From Mycolicibacillus trivialis (GTDB taxonomy: Bacteria; Actinomycetota; Actinomycetes; Mycobacteriales; Mycobacteriaceae), in the NCBI RefSeq assembly GCF_002102395.1, contig NZ_LQPZ01000028.1, forward strand, positions 1-64,000: a stretch of DNA of 64,000 nucleotides. Reading direction: 5' to 3'. The notes under the pieces are model-generated. The model searched no databases. It was not told the DNA's origin and saw only the letters and a list, made by a program, of their open reading frames with translations. Shown one piece after another: positions 33,410 through 42,877 of this stretch. A program made the translations under genes and the position numbers. Each line of letters opens with the position of its first letter. The stretch's first letter is position 1.

Positions 33410-33486
33410 AGTGTGGCTCCCTTCGTTTTCGTTCGGTTGGTTACTAACTGGACGTACTTATGTGGTTGTAACTGGCGAGAATCGGC

Positions 33487-34395
33487 TTAGAGCTGCCCCA
33501 CCTCGTCCAGGTCTGAGGGCGCCTTGATGGCGCGTGCGGGGACACCCCGCAACTCCCGCTTGGCGATACCGGTGAGGGTGCCCGCCGGAGGGAACTCCGC
33601 GAGCGCGGTCACGCCGCGGTCGCGCAGGGTTGTGGTGCACAGGTCCCAGCGCACCGGGCGGGTCAGCTGGGCGACCAGCTTCTCCATCGCCTCGGCTCCG
33701 CCGGTGACCGGCTGGCCGTCGGAGTTGGACAGCAATGTCATGGTCGGCTCGCCCGGGGTGATCGCCGCAGCCGCGGCTGCGTAGCCGTCCAGCGCCGACG
33801 CCATGTAGTGGGTGTGGAACGCGCCGGCGACGTCCAGCGCGCGAACCCGGGCCTTCGCGGGCGGGTCCTCGGCCAGTTTCTCCAGCGCGGCCATCGCGCC
33901 GGCGGCGACGATCTGACCGGCGGCGTTGCGGTTGGCCGGGACGAGGTCGAGTTGCTCAAGGCGGGCCAGCACCTCGGTCTCGTCGCCGCCGAGCACCGCG
34001 GACATGCCGGTGGGCTCCTTGGCGCAGGCCTTGGCCATCTCGGCGCCCCGGGTCGCGGCCAGCTTCACCGCATCGTCGGAGGAGAACACTCCGGCGATCG
34101 CGTAGGCGGCGATCTCGCCGACGGAGTGGCCGGCGGTCACCAGCTCGGCGTCGCTGAGCAGTCCGCGACGGGTCAACTCCCGATGGGCGAGCAGCGTGGC
34201 CGCCACGACCAGCGGCTGGGTGACCGCGGTGTCGGTGAGTTCTTCGGCCGGCGCTGTCGTGCCCAGCCGCGCCAGGTCCAGTCCGCTGGCCGTCGACCAA
34301 GCGGTGATCTGGTCGGCGGCACCGGGCAGCTCCAGCCACGGCGACAACATCCCGGGGGTCTGCGAACCCTGCCCGGGTGCGAGCAAAGCAATCAC
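33487..34395 (-). CDS. fabD: Malonyl-CoA:ACP transacylase
   Basis: 302 aa, same length as M. tuberculosis FabD. It loads malonyl onto AcpM. Nucleophile Ser91 is in the GHSVGE motif, and the general-base His is in GAFHTHYM near residue 194; the N-terminal LLAPGQGSQTPGM and Gln-containing oxyanion segment are intact. The start is a GTG at 34395, fixed by homology, without an obvious ribosome-binding site. It is the first gene of the FAS-II operon and lies 58 bp downstream of a candidate promoter overlapped by a strong palindrome. Confidence 0.95.
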   Translation of the reverse strand: MIALLAPGQGSQTPGMLSPWLELPGAADQITAWSTASGLDLARLGTTAPAEELTDTAVTQPLVVAATLLAHRELTRRGLLSDAELVTAGHSVGEIAAYAIAGVFSSDDAVKLAATRGAEMAKACAKEPTGMSAVLGGDETEVLARLEQLDLVPANRNAAGQIVAAGAMAALEKLAEDPPAKARVRALDVAGAFHTHYMASALDGYAAAAAAITPGEPTMTLLSNSDGQPVTGGAEAMEKLVAQLTRPVRWDLCTTTLRDRGVTALAEFPPAGTLTGIAKRELRGVPARAIKAPSDLDEVGQL

Positions 34396-34452
34396 GTGTT
34401 TAAGAGAACACTGTGAAGAGGGGTTTGCGCGGTGTAAACGAACATAAACCTC

Positions 34453-34481
34453 ATCTTAGGCTTTTGTGGGGATCCCACAAA
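34453..34481 (-). promoter_or_regulatory. Candidate FAS-II operon promoter
   Basis: Reading the minus strand, TTTGTG (34481-34476) is a -35-like hexamer, followed by a 17-bp spacer and TAAGAT (34458-34453), which fits TANNNT. The predicted start is about 50 bp upstream of fabD. Confidence 0.5.
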
Positions 34482-34483
34482 AG
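34461..34483. promoter_or_regulatory. Palindromic operator across the FAS-II promoter (MabR candidate)
   Basis: CTTTTGTGGG (34461-34470) and CCCACAAAAG (34474-34483) form perfect 10-bp arms around GAT. The palindrome covers the proposed -35 box and spacer of the fabD operon promoter. The adjacent gene encodes MabR, reported to control this operon in M. tuberculosis. Confidence 0.7.
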
Positions 34484-34555
34484 GCGTCGTGATGCAACGT
34501 TCCTGAGATCGTGCCGCAATATTGACCGGTCGCCCGAATCGCGGCGGCGATCACC

Positions 34556-35788
34556 TCATGCCTCGATTCGGGGAGGTCGAACGGTAAGTCGGCCCACCGT
34601 CGAGGCCACCCGCAGGATGTAGGCGTCCCGCGGCTGGGTCGGATCGTGTCCGGTGAAGTCGGTGACGCGCTTGAGCCGGTAACGGACCGTATTTGGATGA
34701 ACGAACAACTTCCTGGCGCACGCCTCAATCGCGCCGCCGCAGTCCAGGTAGGCGTCGAGTGTCTCGGTCAACGCGGGCCCGGCATCGGCCAACGGACGCA
34801 TCACGTCCGTGTGCAACGCCGCGATCGCGCCCTGATCGCCCATCAGCGCGCGTTCGGGCAGCAGATCGCGGGCCAGCACCGGGCGCGGCGCGCCCGACCA
34901 GCCGGCGACCGCGTTCATGCCCGCGATCGCCTCGGTGGCGCTGTGGTGCGCGGCGGTCAGCATCGGCGCCGTCGGGCCGATCACCACCGGGCCGTCGGAG
35001 AACGCGGCGAGCAGGTCGGCGAGGAACCGCTCGGTCGGCGACAGCTTGCCCGAGACGATCGCCACCAGCCAGGTGCCGTGGATGTCGCTGAGGACGGCAC
35101 GCCCGTGCCGGGCCGCCGCGTCGCGAACCTCCTGACTGGCGTGTGGGTCCGGCGCCTCGTCGCGGCCCGCCGCCGGTGTGCCCACCACCACGGTGGCCGC
35201 CCCGGTGGTGTCCCAGTTCAGCGCGGCCGCCCGGGACAGCAGCTCGGGCCCGATGTCGCCGCGCACCACCGCGTCGACGACGCTGGCCTCCATCCGGCTG
35301 TCCCAGGTGCCGCGCGCCTCGGCGGCGTCGGCGTAGGCGGAGGCGGCCGCGAACGCCAGGTCCCGGCTGTACTTGAGGATGCCGACGGTCAACGCGGTGA
35401 GTTGGTCCTCCGAGCGGGCCAGGGCCGGGACCACCTCCTCGAAGTACTCCATCGTGACCCGCACCATGTCGACGGTGTCGCGCAGCGCGATCCGGCGGGT
35501 CAGGTCCTGGGGCACCAGCTCGAAGGCCTGTGCGGTGTAGCCGACCCCGTCGGTGGGATTGCGCATCCACTCGACGAACTGCACCACCGCGGTCTGCACG
35601 ACCAGCGCCACGCTGGCGCGCTGCGAGGCCTCCAGGTCGGCGAAGAACGGCAACCGGTCCTGCATGGTGGTCACCGCTTCGGTGGCCAGCCGGCCCGAGT
35701 ACTGCTTGAGTCGACGCAGCAGCGAGTCGGGGACGGTGTCCAGCAGGACCAGCGGCGAGTGGGCGGTCGGCAGCGGTTTGTCGGCCAT
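34556..35788 (-). CDS. mabR: PucR/CdaR-type regulator of FAS-II (MabR, Rv2242-like)
   Basis: 410 aa. The C-terminal HTH_30 domain is clear: KLFVHPNTVRYRLKRVTDFTGHDPTQPRDAY near residues 360-392, characteristic of PucR/CdaR regulators; the N-terminal and central parts are a GGDEF-like/sensor region without a catalytic motif. Its location between aceE and fabD is that of Rv2242 (MabR). The ATG at 35788 has TATCTT 6 bp upstream, suggesting a leaderless transcript independent of aceE. It probably binds the palindrome at 34461-34483, perhaps in response to a long-chain acyl-CoA; the ligand is inference. Confidence 0.88.
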   Translation of the reverse strand: MADKPLPTAHSPLVLLDTVPDSLLRRLKQYSGRLATEAVTTMQDRLPFFADLEASQRASVALVVQTAVVQFVEWMRNPTDGVGYTAQAFELVPQDLTRRIALRDTVDMVRVTMEYFEEVVPALARSEDQLTALTVGILKYSRDLAFAAASAYADAAEARGTWDSRMEASVVDAVVRGDIGPELLSRAAALNWDTTGAATVVVGTPAAGRDEAPDPHASQEVRDAAARHGRAVLSDIHGTWLVAIVSGKLSPTERFLADLLAAFSDGPVVIGPTAPMLTAAHHSATEAIAGMNAVAGWSGAPRPVLARDLLPERALMGDQGAIAALHTDVMRPLADAGPALTETLDAYLDCGGAIEACARKLFVHPNTVRYRLKRVTDFTGHDPTQPRDAYILRVASTVGRLTVRPPRIEA

Positions 35789-35829
35789 CCCTAAAAGATA
35801 CGCGCGGTTTCTGGCGGTTCTCCCTAAAA
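35788..35829. repeat. Direct repeats TCCCTAAAA at the mabR start
   Basis: TCCCTAAAA occurs at 35788-35796 and 35821-35829, 33 bp apart (about three helical turns). One copy overlaps the predicted -10 and start codon of mabR. Possible autoregulatory site. Confidence 0.35.
35795..35800 (-). promoter_or_regulatory. -10 element, leaderless mabR mRNA (predicted)
   Basis: On the minus strand TATCTT ends 6 bp before the mabR ATG. Confidence 0.45.
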
Positions 35830-35862
35830 CTCGGTCGCGTGGGCGTCGAAGTGGCGTCGAGG

Positions 35863-38652
35863 TCAGGCCACCCCGGGGTCGGAGGTCTGTTCCGGTGCCG
35901 CCAGCACGTCGTCGATCCGGTACTTGCGGGCGGCTTCAACGGGCACCGACGGATCGATCTGACCGTCGCGGGCCAACGCCTCGAGCACCGCGACCACCTG
36001 CGACTCCGCGTCGATGTTGAAGAAGCGCCGCGCCGCCGGGCGGGTGTCGGAGAAACCGAACCCGTCGGCGCCGAGGGTGACGTAACGGCCCGGGACCCAG
36101 GGCCGGATCTGTTCGGGCACCGCGCGCATCCAGTCCGACACCGCTACCACCGGCCCGCGGGCGTCGGCCAGCGCCTGCTCGACGTAGGGGACCGGGTGCT
36201 GCTGGTCGGGGTGGCGCAACCGCTCCCGCTCGATGTCGACACCGTCCCGGTGCAACTCGCTCCAGCTGGTCACCGACCACACGTCGGCGGCCACGTCCCA
36301 CTCCTCGGCCAGCAGTTCCGCCGCGCGCAGCGCCCACGGCATCGCCACCCCGGAAGCCAGCAGCTGCGCACTGTGCCGCCGCGATTCGGGTGCGGCCCGG
36401 TAGCGGTAGATGCCGCGGAGCAGGCCCTCGGTGTCGAGGCCGTCCGGCTCGGCCGGCTGCACATACGGCTCGTTGTAGATCGTCATGTAGAAGTAGACGT
36501 TCTCCGGGGCCTCGCCGTACATCCGGGCGAGGCCGCTTTCGATGATGTGGGCGATCTCGAACGCGAACGCCGGGTCGTAGGCCACCACCGCGGGGTTGGT
36601 GCTGGCCAACAGCATCGAATGCCCGTCCGCGTGCTGCAGGCCCTCACCGGTCAGCGTGGTGCGTCCGGCGGTGGCGCCGAGCAGGAACCCGCGGGTCATC
36701 TGGTCGCCGGCGGCCCACAGTTCGTCGCCGGTGCGCTGGAAGCCGAACATCGAGTAGAAGATGTAGACCGGGATCATCGGCACGTCATGGGTGGCATAGG
36801 AGGTGCCGGTGGCGATGAAACTCGCGGCCGCCCCGGCCTCGTTGATGCCCTCGTGCAGAATCTGGCCGATCTCGCTCTCCTTGTAGGCCAGCATCAGTTC
36901 AGCGTCCACCGAGGTGTACAGCTGACCGTTCGGGTTGTAGATCTTCAGCGACGGGAACCACGAGTCCATCCCGAACGTGCGCGCCTCGTCGGGGATGATC
37001 GGCACGATCCGAGGACCGATCTCCTTGTCGCGCAACAACTCCTTGAACACCCGTACCGTCGCCATGGTGGTGGCGACCTCTTGGGTGCCCGAACCGTCCT
37101 TGACCGGCTGATAGACCTTGCTCTCCGGCAGGGCCAGCACCTTGGCCTTGGTGCGCCGTTCCGGCAGGAAGCCGCCGAGGGTGCGACGGCGATCGAGCAG
37201 GTACCGGATCTCCGGGGAGTCCTCGCCGGGGTGGTAGTACGGCGGCAGGTAGGGGTTCTCGTCGAGTTCGGCGTCGGAGATCGGGATGCGCATGCTGTCC
37301 CGGAACGCCTTGAGGTCGTTGGCTCGGAACTTCTTCATCTGATGGGTGGCGTTGCGCGCCGCGAAGTAGGAACCGAGGCTGTAACCCTTGATCGTCTTCG
37401 CCAGGATGACGGTCGGCTGGCCCTGGTGGTCGAGCGCGGCGCGGTAGGCGGCGTAAATCTTGCGGTAGTCATGACCGCCGCGTTTGAGGCTCCAGATCTC
37501 GTCGTCGCTCAGGTGTTCCACCAGCGCCTTGGTCCGCGGGTCGCGGCCAAAGAAGTGCTGGCGCACGTAGCCGCCGTCATTGGCCTTGTAGGTTTGGTAG
37601 TCGCCGTCGGGCGTCGCGTTCATCAGGTTGACCAGGGCGCCGTCCTTGTCGGCGTGCAACAGGGCATCCCACTCCCGGCCCCAGACCACCTTGATCACGT
37701 TCCAGCCGGCGCCGCGGAAGAACGACTCCAGCTCCTGAATGATCTTGCCGTTGCCGCGGACCGGGCCGTCGAGCCGCTGCAGGTTGCAGTTGATCACGAA
37801 GGTGAGGTTGTCCAGACCCTCCAGCGCGGCGACGTGCAGCAGGCCGCGGCTCTCCGGCTCGTCCATCTCGCCGTCGCCGAGGAAGCACCACACGTGCTGA
37901 TCGGAGGTGTCCTTGATGCCGCGGTCTTTCAGGTAGTGGTTGAACCGGGCCTGGTAGATCGCGTTCATCGGGCCCAACCCCATCGAGACGGTGGGGAACT
38001 CCCAGAAGTCGGGCATCAGCCGCGGGTGCGGGTAGGACGGCAGACCGCCGCCGGGGTGACTGTGCTCCTGGCGGAACCCGTCGAGCTGATGCACCGACAG
38101 CCGGCCCTCCAGGAACGCGCGGGCGTAGATGCCGGGGGAGGCGTGGCCCTGGATGAAGATCTGGTCACCGCCGCCGGGGTCGGACTTGCCGCGGAAGAAG
38201 TGGTTGAACCCGACCTCGTACAGCGACGCCGACGACGCGTAGGTCGAGATGTGGCCGCCGACGCCGACGCCCGGCCGCTGGGCGCGGTGCACCATGACCG
38301 CGGCGTTCCAGCGGATCCACGCCCGGTAGCGCCGTTCGACGTCCTCGTCGCCGGGGAACCAGGGCTCGGATTCGGTGGGGATGGTGTTGACGTAGTCGGT
38401 GGACGTCAGCGCCGGGATCGACACCCGCTGATCGCCGGCGCGTTCGAGCAGCCGAAGGATCAGATAGCGGGCCCGCGACGGTCCCGAACGCGACAACATC
38501 GCGTCGAACGACTCGAGCCACTCCGAAGTTTCCTCGGGGTCGATGTCGGGCAGGTAGGACGCAACTCCTTCGCGGATCACTCGAACCCGGTCGGATTCGG
38601 TTGAGCCGATTGAGTTTTTCGCCAGGTCGTGGCGCACGAACTCGGTAGTCAA
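35863..38652 (-). CDS. aceE: Pyruvate dehydrogenase E1 component, homodimeric type
   Basis: 929 aa, full length. It decarboxylates pyruvate with ThDP and passes the acetyl group to lipoyl-E2, supplying acetyl-CoA. The ThDP motif is [14 protein letters not shown] followed by [10 protein letters not shown] at about residues 250-290; the homodimeric E1 hallmarks [18 protein letters not shown] [10 protein letters not shown], and [12 protein letters not shown] are present. Homology to M. tuberculosis AceE (MTTDFARHDL) fixes the start as a TTG at 38652, with GAGGAGCGGAAG just upstream. A very long open frame on the other strand is a composition artefact. Confidence 0.95.
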   Translation of the reverse strand: MTTEFVRHDLAKNSIGSTESDRVRVIREGVASYLPDIDPEETSEWLESFDAMLSRSGPSRARYLILRLLERAGDQRVSIPALTSTDYVNTIPTESEPWFPGDEDVERRYRAWIRWNAAVMVHRAQRPGVGVGGHISTYASSASLYEVGFNHFFRGKSDPGGGDQIFIQGHASPGIYARAFLEGRLSVHQLDGFRQEHSHPGGGLPSYPHPRLMPDFWEFPTVSMGLGPMNAIYQARFNHYLKDRGIKDTSDQHVWCFLGDGEMDEPESRGLLHVAALEGLDNLTFVINCNLQRLDGPVRGNGKIIQELESFFRGAGWNVIKVVWGREWDALLHADKDGALVNLMNATPDGDYQTYKANDGGYVRQHFFGRDPRTKALVEHLSDDEIWSLKRGGHDYRKIYAAYRAALDHQGQPTVILAKTIKGYSLGSYFAARNATHQMKKFRANDLKAFRDSMRIPISDAELDENPYLPPYYHPGEDSPEIRYLLDRRRTLGGFLPERRTKAKVLALPESKVYQPVKDGSGTQEVATTMATVRVFKELLRDKEIGPRIVPIIPDEARTFGMDSWFPSLKIYNPNGQLYTSVDAELMLAYKESEIGQILHEGINEAGAAASFIATGTSYATHDVPMIPVYIFYSMFGFQRTGDELWAAGDQMTRGFLLGATAGRTTLTGEGLQHADGHSMLLASTNPAVVAYDPAFAFEIAHIIESGLARMYGEAPENVYFYMTIYNEPYVQPAEPDGLDTEGLLRGIYRYRAAPESRRHSAQLLASGVAMPWALRAAELLAEEWDVAADVWSVTSWSELHRDGVDIERERLRHPDQQHPVPYVEQALADARGPVVAVSDWMRAVPEQIRPWVPGRYVTLGADGFGFSDTRPAARRFFNIDAESQVVAVLEALARDGQIDPSVPVEAARKYRIDDVLAAPEQTSDPGVA

Positions 38653-38830
38653 CTTCCGCTCCTCGTTTGGCGGTTGATCTTCGATGGCCCGGCGGCCATG
38701 TGTCGGTCACCGGTCATCTGCCATCTTCCTCCATCGTGCCCCACTCGGTTATCGGCGAGGTGATCGGAGCAAAGGCGGCGGGTTGTGCAACGATGGTGCT
38801 GATCGCGTTGACAGGTGAAGGAGGTCCCAG
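38653..38830. other. Divergent intergenic region aceE / DUF3052
   Basis: 178 bp that must contain the promoters of aceE (leftward) and the DUF3052-ahpE pair (rightward). A perfect TTGACA occurs at 38811-38816 but is only 15 bp from the DUF3052 start, too close to be that gene's -35 box. Confidence 0.4.
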
Positions 38831-39253
38831 GTGGTCGCGGCGGACGACGCCTCGAACTACGCCCGCAAGCTGGGCATCCAGAAAGACCAGATAGTCCAGG
38901 AATGGGGCTGGGACGAGGACATCGACGAGGCCATCCGTGGCGCCGTCGAGGAGGCGTGCGGCAACGACCTGCTGGAGGAAGACACCGACGAGGTGGTCGA
39001 CGTTGTGCTGCTGTGGTGGCGCGACACCGACGGCGACCTGGTGGACACGTTGATGGACGCCATCACCGCGCTGGCCAACGACGGGGTGATCTGGGTGGTG
39101 ACACCCAAGACCGGCCGGCCCGGCCACGTCCAGCCGGCCGACATCGCCGAGTCTGCGCCGACCGCCGGGCTGATGCCGACCTCGTCGGTCAACCTGGGCG
39201 AGTGGAGCGCCAGCCGGCTGGTGCAACCCAAGTCGCGGCCCGGGAAGCGCTGA
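38831..39253 (+). CDS. DUF3052 protein (Rv2239c-like)
   Basis: 140 aa, actinobacterial DUF3052 family. The motif YARKLGIQKDQIVQEWGWDEDIDEAIRGAVEEACG near residues 8-42 defines it; it is rich in acidic residues and the C-terminal 30 residues are basic and Ser/Pro-rich. No enzymatic motif. The GTG at 38831 has AAGGAGG 6 nt upstream. Its stop overlaps the ahpE ATG (TGATG), so the two are co-translated, linking it by context to peroxide defence. Function unknown. Confidence 0.88.
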   Translation: MVAADDASNYARKLGIQKDQIVQEWGWDEDIDEAIRGAVEEACGNDLLEEDTDEVVDVVLLWWRDTDGDLVDTLMDAITALANDGVIWVVTPKTGRPGHVQPADIAESAPTAGLMPTSSVNLGEWSASRLVQPKSRPGKR

Positions 39254-39714
39254 TGCTGGCGGTGGGCACCGCCGCTCCGGACTTCACGCTGCGCGACCAG
39301 AACCAGCAGCCGGTGAGCCTCACCGACTATCGGGATGCCAAGAACGTGCTGCTGGTGTTCTTCCCGCTCGCGTTCACCGGCATCTGTCAGGGTGAACTCG
39401 ACGAGATTCGGGATCACCTGCCGCGGTACGAGAACGACGACCGCGCGGTCCTGGCGATCTCGGTGGGACCGCCGCCGACGCACAAGGTGTGGGCCGCCGA
39501 CAGCGGCTTCCTGTTCCCGGTGCTGTCGGACTTCTGGCCGCACGGGGCGGTCAGCCAGGCCTATGGCGTCTTCAACGACGAGACCGGATTCGCCAACCGC
39601 GGCACCTTCCTCGTCGATCGCGGCGGGATCATCCGGTTCGCGGAGATGAAGCAGCCCGGCGAAGCCCGTGACCAACAGGCGTGGGCCGACGCCCTGGCCG
39701 CCCTGGACGGCTGA
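39253..39714 (+). CDS. ahpE: One-cysteine peroxiredoxin AhpE
   Basis: 153 aa, exactly the length of M. tuberculosis AhpE. The peroxidatic Cys45 lies in AFTGICQGEL; the family Thr (Thr42) and Arg (in ANRGTFLVD) that shape the active site are present. No resolving Cys is found, consistent with reduction by mycoredoxin-1/mycothiol. It removes peroxides and peroxynitrite in the cytoplasm. The ATG at 39253 overlaps the preceding stop by one nucleotide. Confidence 0.94.
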   Translation: MLAVGTAAPDFTLRDQNQQPVSLTDYRDAKNVLLVFFPLAFTGICQGELDEIRDHLPRYENDDRAVLAISVGPPPTHKVWAADSGFLFPVLSDFWPHGAVSQAYGVFNDETGFANRGTFLVDRGGIIRFAEMKQPGEARDQQAWADALAALDG

Positions 39715-39736
39715 TCGCTCGAACGCGACGGCGTTT

Positions 39737-39765
39737 TGGGGACCCGCCTCCGCGCCGGGTAACCT
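39737..39765 (+). promoter_or_regulatory. Promoter of tRNA-Val
   Basis: TTGGGG (39737-39742), 17-bp spacer, TAACCT (39760-39765), 11 bp before the tRNA 5' end. Good sigma-A-type spacing. Confidence 0.55.
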
Positions 39766-39776
39766 GCCCCACGCAG

Positions 39777-39848
39777 GGGCGCGTAGCTCAGTGGTAGAGC
39801 TCTGGTTTTACACACCAGCGGTCGGCGGTTCGATACCGTCCGCGCCCA
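39777..39848 (+). tRNA. tRNA-Val(TAC)
   Basis: 72-nt cloverleaf. Acceptor stem GGGCGCG pairs with CGCGCCC; D-arm GCTC/GAGC with AGTGGTA loop; anticodon stem CTGGT/ACCAG around loop TTTACAC, giving anticodon TAC (reads GTA, wobble GTG); T-arm GGCGG TTCGATA CCGTC with one G-T pair; discriminator A. CCA is not encoded. It lies just after ahpE. Confidence 0.95.
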
Positions 39849-39911
39849 CTCGAACAGACCCGGTCGGCACCAACGGCGTGCGCCTGCCCTGACTGATGCG
39901 ATGATCTGACG

Positions 39912-41060
39912 GTGACGGTGTGGCTGCGGCTGATGGTGGCGTTGTCACTGGTAGCGGCGAGCCTGGCCGGATGCCAGGGCAAGGAACTGACCGGGCCCGC
40001 GGACGGCACCGACCGATTCGTATTCCAGACCGACCATGAACTCGCCGTCGTCGACGGGGTCACGGTGGTCGCGCGCCTGCCGCGCGGTACCGCCGACCCG
40101 GTCGCGGCGCGGATCCCGGTCACCGAGGACGGGCGCTTCCTGTACGCGCTGGGGGAGTCGTCGGTATCCGTCCTCGACACGGCCAGCCTGCGCCGCACCG
40201 AGATCCCCTGCGCCGGACCGTGTCCGCGGGTTTCGCTCGGCGCCAGCCTGGTCGGGTGGTTCGACGCCGCCGCCGATACCGACCACGCCTGGGCCGCCGT
40301 ACACGCGATCGACCTCGCCGCCGCCGAACCGACGCCGAGCACTCTGGGGCGCATCCGGCTGCCCCGGCCCGGACCAGCGACGGCGCCTTACTCGTACTTC
40401 CTCGACGCCACACCCGGCCAGTACCTGTTCTTCGCCACCGACGCGGACACACCGGACACCGCACCACTCTGGGAGCAGCCGCAGACGCTCTACCGGGCGC
40501 AGCTCGACGGAACCACCACCGACCTGGGTCGATACGACGGATTCGCCCGGGCGATCGACGTCTGGGCGGTGGTCGATCCCGGCGGGAACCGGGTGATGCT
40601 GAACAGCGGATCGCCGGACCCGACGCACCCCTGCGCCGCCGATCCCGGCTACGCGCCGTTGGATGTCATCGACCTCGCCTCCGGCCACACCATCCGCATC
40701 CACCCGCCGGCCCCCGGATCGCGGCGCCACCTGCGCGCCACCCGAGCCTGGTGGGGCAACAACGGCACCGCCTACGTCGCCTACCGGCCCGCCGGGTGCG
40801 GCACCGACGACAGCGAGGACGGCCCGCCGCCGTCGGTCTGGGCCTATCAGGATGGCAGCTGGTCGCAGCTGGACACCGGCGGCCCGGCGATCTTCGCCCT
40901 CCCGCTGGCCGGCGGCCGCCTCGCGGTCGTTGCCCCCGCCGGCCGGACCGACGAGGTGCCGCACGGCACCCTGATGTTCATCGACGCGGAGGGGCATCGC
41001 ACCCACATCGCTGACGGTGTGACCGCGATCGCGCCGCTGCCCGCCCGACCCGCCGGGTGA
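39912..41060 (+). CDS. Lipoprotein with beta-propeller-like repeats, function unknown
   Basis: 382 aa. N-terminus MTVWLRLMVALSLVAASLAGCQG is a lipoprotein signal with lipobox LAGC (Cys at about residue 21). The remainder is a series of short beta-rich segments such as DGRFLYALGESSVSVLDTASL and LFFATDADTP that resemble propeller blades, plus several Cys (CAGPC; HPCAADPG; AGCGTDD) able to form disulfides. No catalytic motif. The start is a GTG at 39912. The gene is convergent with the mpaB-like gene by 7 bp. Confidence 0.75.
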   Translation: MTVWLRLMVALSLVAASLAGCQGKELTGPADGTDRFVFQTDHELAVVDGVTVVARLPRGTADPVAARIPVTEDGRFLYALGESSVSVLDTASLRRTEIPCAGPCPRVSLGASLVGWFDAAADTDHAWAAVHAIDLAAAEPTPSTLGRIRLPRPGPATAPYSYFLDATPGQYLFFATDADTPDTAPLWEQPQTLYRAQLDGTTTDLGRYDGFARAIDVWAVVDPGGNRVMLNSGSPDPTHPCAADPGYAPLDVIDLASGHTIRIHPPAPGSRRHLRATRAWWGNNGTAYVAYRPAGCGTDDSEDGPPPSVWAYQDGSWSQLDTGGPAIFALPLAGGRLAVVAPAGRTDEVPHGTLMFIDAEGHRTHIADGVTAIAPLPARPAG

Positions 41061-41067
41061 CACGGCG

Positions 41068-41880
41068 TCACACCAGCGGCAGACCCAGTCGCGCCCGCAG
41101 CCGCATATCCCACAGGAACGCTTGATAACCCAGCAGCCACATCCGGCGCGGGATGACGAGATCGGCGACGCGCAGCGCACGCACCAGCCAGCCGAACCGG
41201 CGCTGCTGGCCGTTCGTCCAGTCCAACCCCATCAGCGCACGGAACTCCGGCGGCAGGAACCCGGTCGTCGCGAAGAGGTTGAACGGGCCGAGCAGTCGTA
41301 GCGGCCACGGCAGGAACACCATCGCCGCCACCCCGCGCAGGTGGTCGCGAACCGGTGCATCGATACGCAGTTCGTTCAGGGTCTGTTTCCAGTACTGCTC
41401 GAACGCCGCCCGGTCCGCCGGCCACATCTGCGGGCGCACCTGCAGGGTGGTTCCGAGTCGCCGGGCGTCGGCGTAGACCGCGTCGGCGGTGGCCTCATCG
41501 AGCGGACCGTGCAGCGTCTCGTACTGGTCGACGAAGTAGCGGTACAGACACGCCGCCACCCACAGTTGGAGTTTCGGGTCGAAAGCGTTGTAACGCACCG
41601 GGCTGGTCGCCGTGGACCGCACCTCGCGGTGCACCACGTCGACCGCTTTGCGGTAGCGGTGCCGTTCCACTTCGCTGCCGAGCGCCGCGACCGCCAGGTA
41701 GGTGCCGGTGGTGCGGGCGCGCTTGAACGGATGCTTGTAGACGTTGCCGCTGTCGACGCGGCTCTCCTGGACTCCGTAGCCCACCCCGGGCAGCGACAGC
41801 TGCATGATCACGTTCGCGGCGGGCAACAGCAGCCCGGCCGGCGTGAGCAGATCGACGATCCTGGTGGCGCTGGTCGTCAT
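41068..41880 (-). CDS. Oxygenase MpaB/Lcp-like (DUF2236, Rv2237-like)
   Basis: 270 aa. DUF2236 proteins include mycophenolic acid MpaB and latex-clearing protein, haem-dependent oxygenases. Visible landmarks are the basic segment [15 protein letters not shown] near residue 50, [14 protein letters not shown] near 77 and [22 protein letters not shown] near 105. The usual WVH of this last motif is WVA here, so haem ligation may differ. Two ATGs compete: 41886 has GGAG only 2 nt away, while 41880 has it at an ideal 8 nt, so 41880 is used. Substrate unknown. Confidence 0.8.
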   Translation of the reverse strand: MTTSATRIVDLLTPAGLLLPAANVIMQLSLPGVGYGVQESRVDSGNVYKHPFKRARTTGTYLAVAALGSEVERHRYRKAVDVVHREVRSTATSPVRYNAFDPKLQLWVAACLYRYFVDQYETLHGPLDEATADAVYADARRLGTTLQVRPQMWPADRAAFEQYWKQTLNELRIDAPVRDHLRGVAAMVFLPWPLRLLGPFNLFATTGFLPPEFRALMGLDWTNGQQRRFGWLVRALRVADLVIPRRMWLLGYQAFLWDMRLRARLGLPLV

Positions 41881-41929
41881 CGGCATCGCTCCACGATCCC
41901 GAGTACATCAAATATGAGACGCTGCCGGG

Positions 41930-42877
41930 GTGTTTGCGCCCAAAGAGCGCCCCCGGGCGGCCGGGATCGCCGTCGGCTGTCTGCTCGACGCCGCGTTCGG
42001 CGATCCGCGCCGGGGGCACCCGGTCGCGGGCTTCGGGCAACTCGCCGCGGTGTTGGAGCGGGTCACCTACCGAGACAGCCGGGCCGCGGGGGCCGCACAC
42101 GTCGCCATCCTGGTCAGCGGTCTGGCCGCCCTCGGCCTGCTGGCGCGGCGCGTACGCCCGAGCGCCGGCGGGCAGCTCGTCCCCGTCGCGGCGGCGACCT
42201 GGGCGGCGCTGGGCGGCACCACCCTGGCCAACATCGGCCTGGTGATGGCTGATCTGCTCGACGCCGGCGACATCGACGCGGCCCGCCGGTTACTGCCCTC
42301 GTTGTGCGGGCGTGACCCGGCCGCCCTCGACCCGCCGGGACTGGCGCGGGCGGCGGTGGAATCGGTCGCGGAGAACACCGCCGATGCCCAGGTGGCCCCG
42401 TTGCTGTGGGCGGCGCTGGGCGGCCTGCCCGCGGTGCTGGCCTACCGCGGGATCAACACGCTGGACGCGATGATCGGGCACCGCTCGCCGCGCTACGCGC
42501 GGTTCGGGTGGGCCGCCGCGCGGCTCGACGACGTCGCGAACCATCTGGGTGCCCGGGTCACGGCCGTGCTCACCGCGGTGTGCGCACCGATCGTGGGCGG
42601 ACGGCCGGGCGAGGCGCTCGCGGTCTGGCGGGCCGACGCCGGACGGCATCCCAGCCCCAACGCCGGCGTGGTGGAGGCGGCGTTCGCCGGCGCGCTCGGT
42701 ATCCGGCTGGGCGGCCCGACGCCCTACCGGTACGGGCTGGAGATCCGGCCCACCCTGGGCGGGGGACCGGACCCGACGGTGACCGATCTGCGCCGGGCGG
42801 TGCGGCTGTCCCGGGCGGTGCAGGCCGGGGCCGCGGCGCTCGCGGTTCTGGTGGCCGCTCAGCGCCGACGGCCGTAG
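41930..42877 (+). CDS. cobD: Adenosylcobinamide-phosphate synthase
   Basis: 315 aa CobD/CbiB integral membrane protein that attaches aminopropanol (or its phosphate) to adenosylcobyric acid in cobalamin synthesis. Signature stretches are LLDAAFGDPRRGHPVAGFGQ near residue 20, ESVAENTADAQVAPLLWAALGGLPAVLAYRGINTLDAMIGH near 140-180 and the ASWAWW-equivalent PSPNAGVVEAAFAGALGIRLGG. The start is a GTG at 41930. The 3' end overlaps the convergent SURF1 gene by 19 nt. Other B12 genes (cobC, rnhC) are a few kb away. Confidence 0.92.
   Translation: MFAPKERPRAAGIAVGCLLDAAFGDPRRGHPVAGFGQLAAVLERVTYRDSRAAGAAHVAILVSGLAALGLLARRVRPSAGGQLVPVAAATWAALGGTTLANIGLVMADLLDAGDIDAARRLLPSLCGRDPAALDPPGLARAAVESVAENTADAQVAPLLWAALGGLPAVLAYRGINTLDAMIGHRSPRYARFGWAAARLDDVANHLGARVTAVLTAVCAPIVGGRPGEALAVWRADAGRHPSPNAGVVEAAFAGALGIRLGGPTPYRYGLEIRPTLGGGPDPTVTDLRRAVRLSRAVQAGAAALAVLVAAQRRRP

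Noticed and set aside
35839..38604. A 921-codon open frame on the plus strand opposite aceE
   Set aside because: It is the complement of aceE, whose product is clearly recognisable. High GC in third positions removes stops from the opposite strand; the translation shows no domain.
38811..38816. Perfect TTGACA
   Set aside because: Only 15 bp from the DUF3052 start and followed at once by its ribosome-binding site, so it cannot act as that gene's -35 box.
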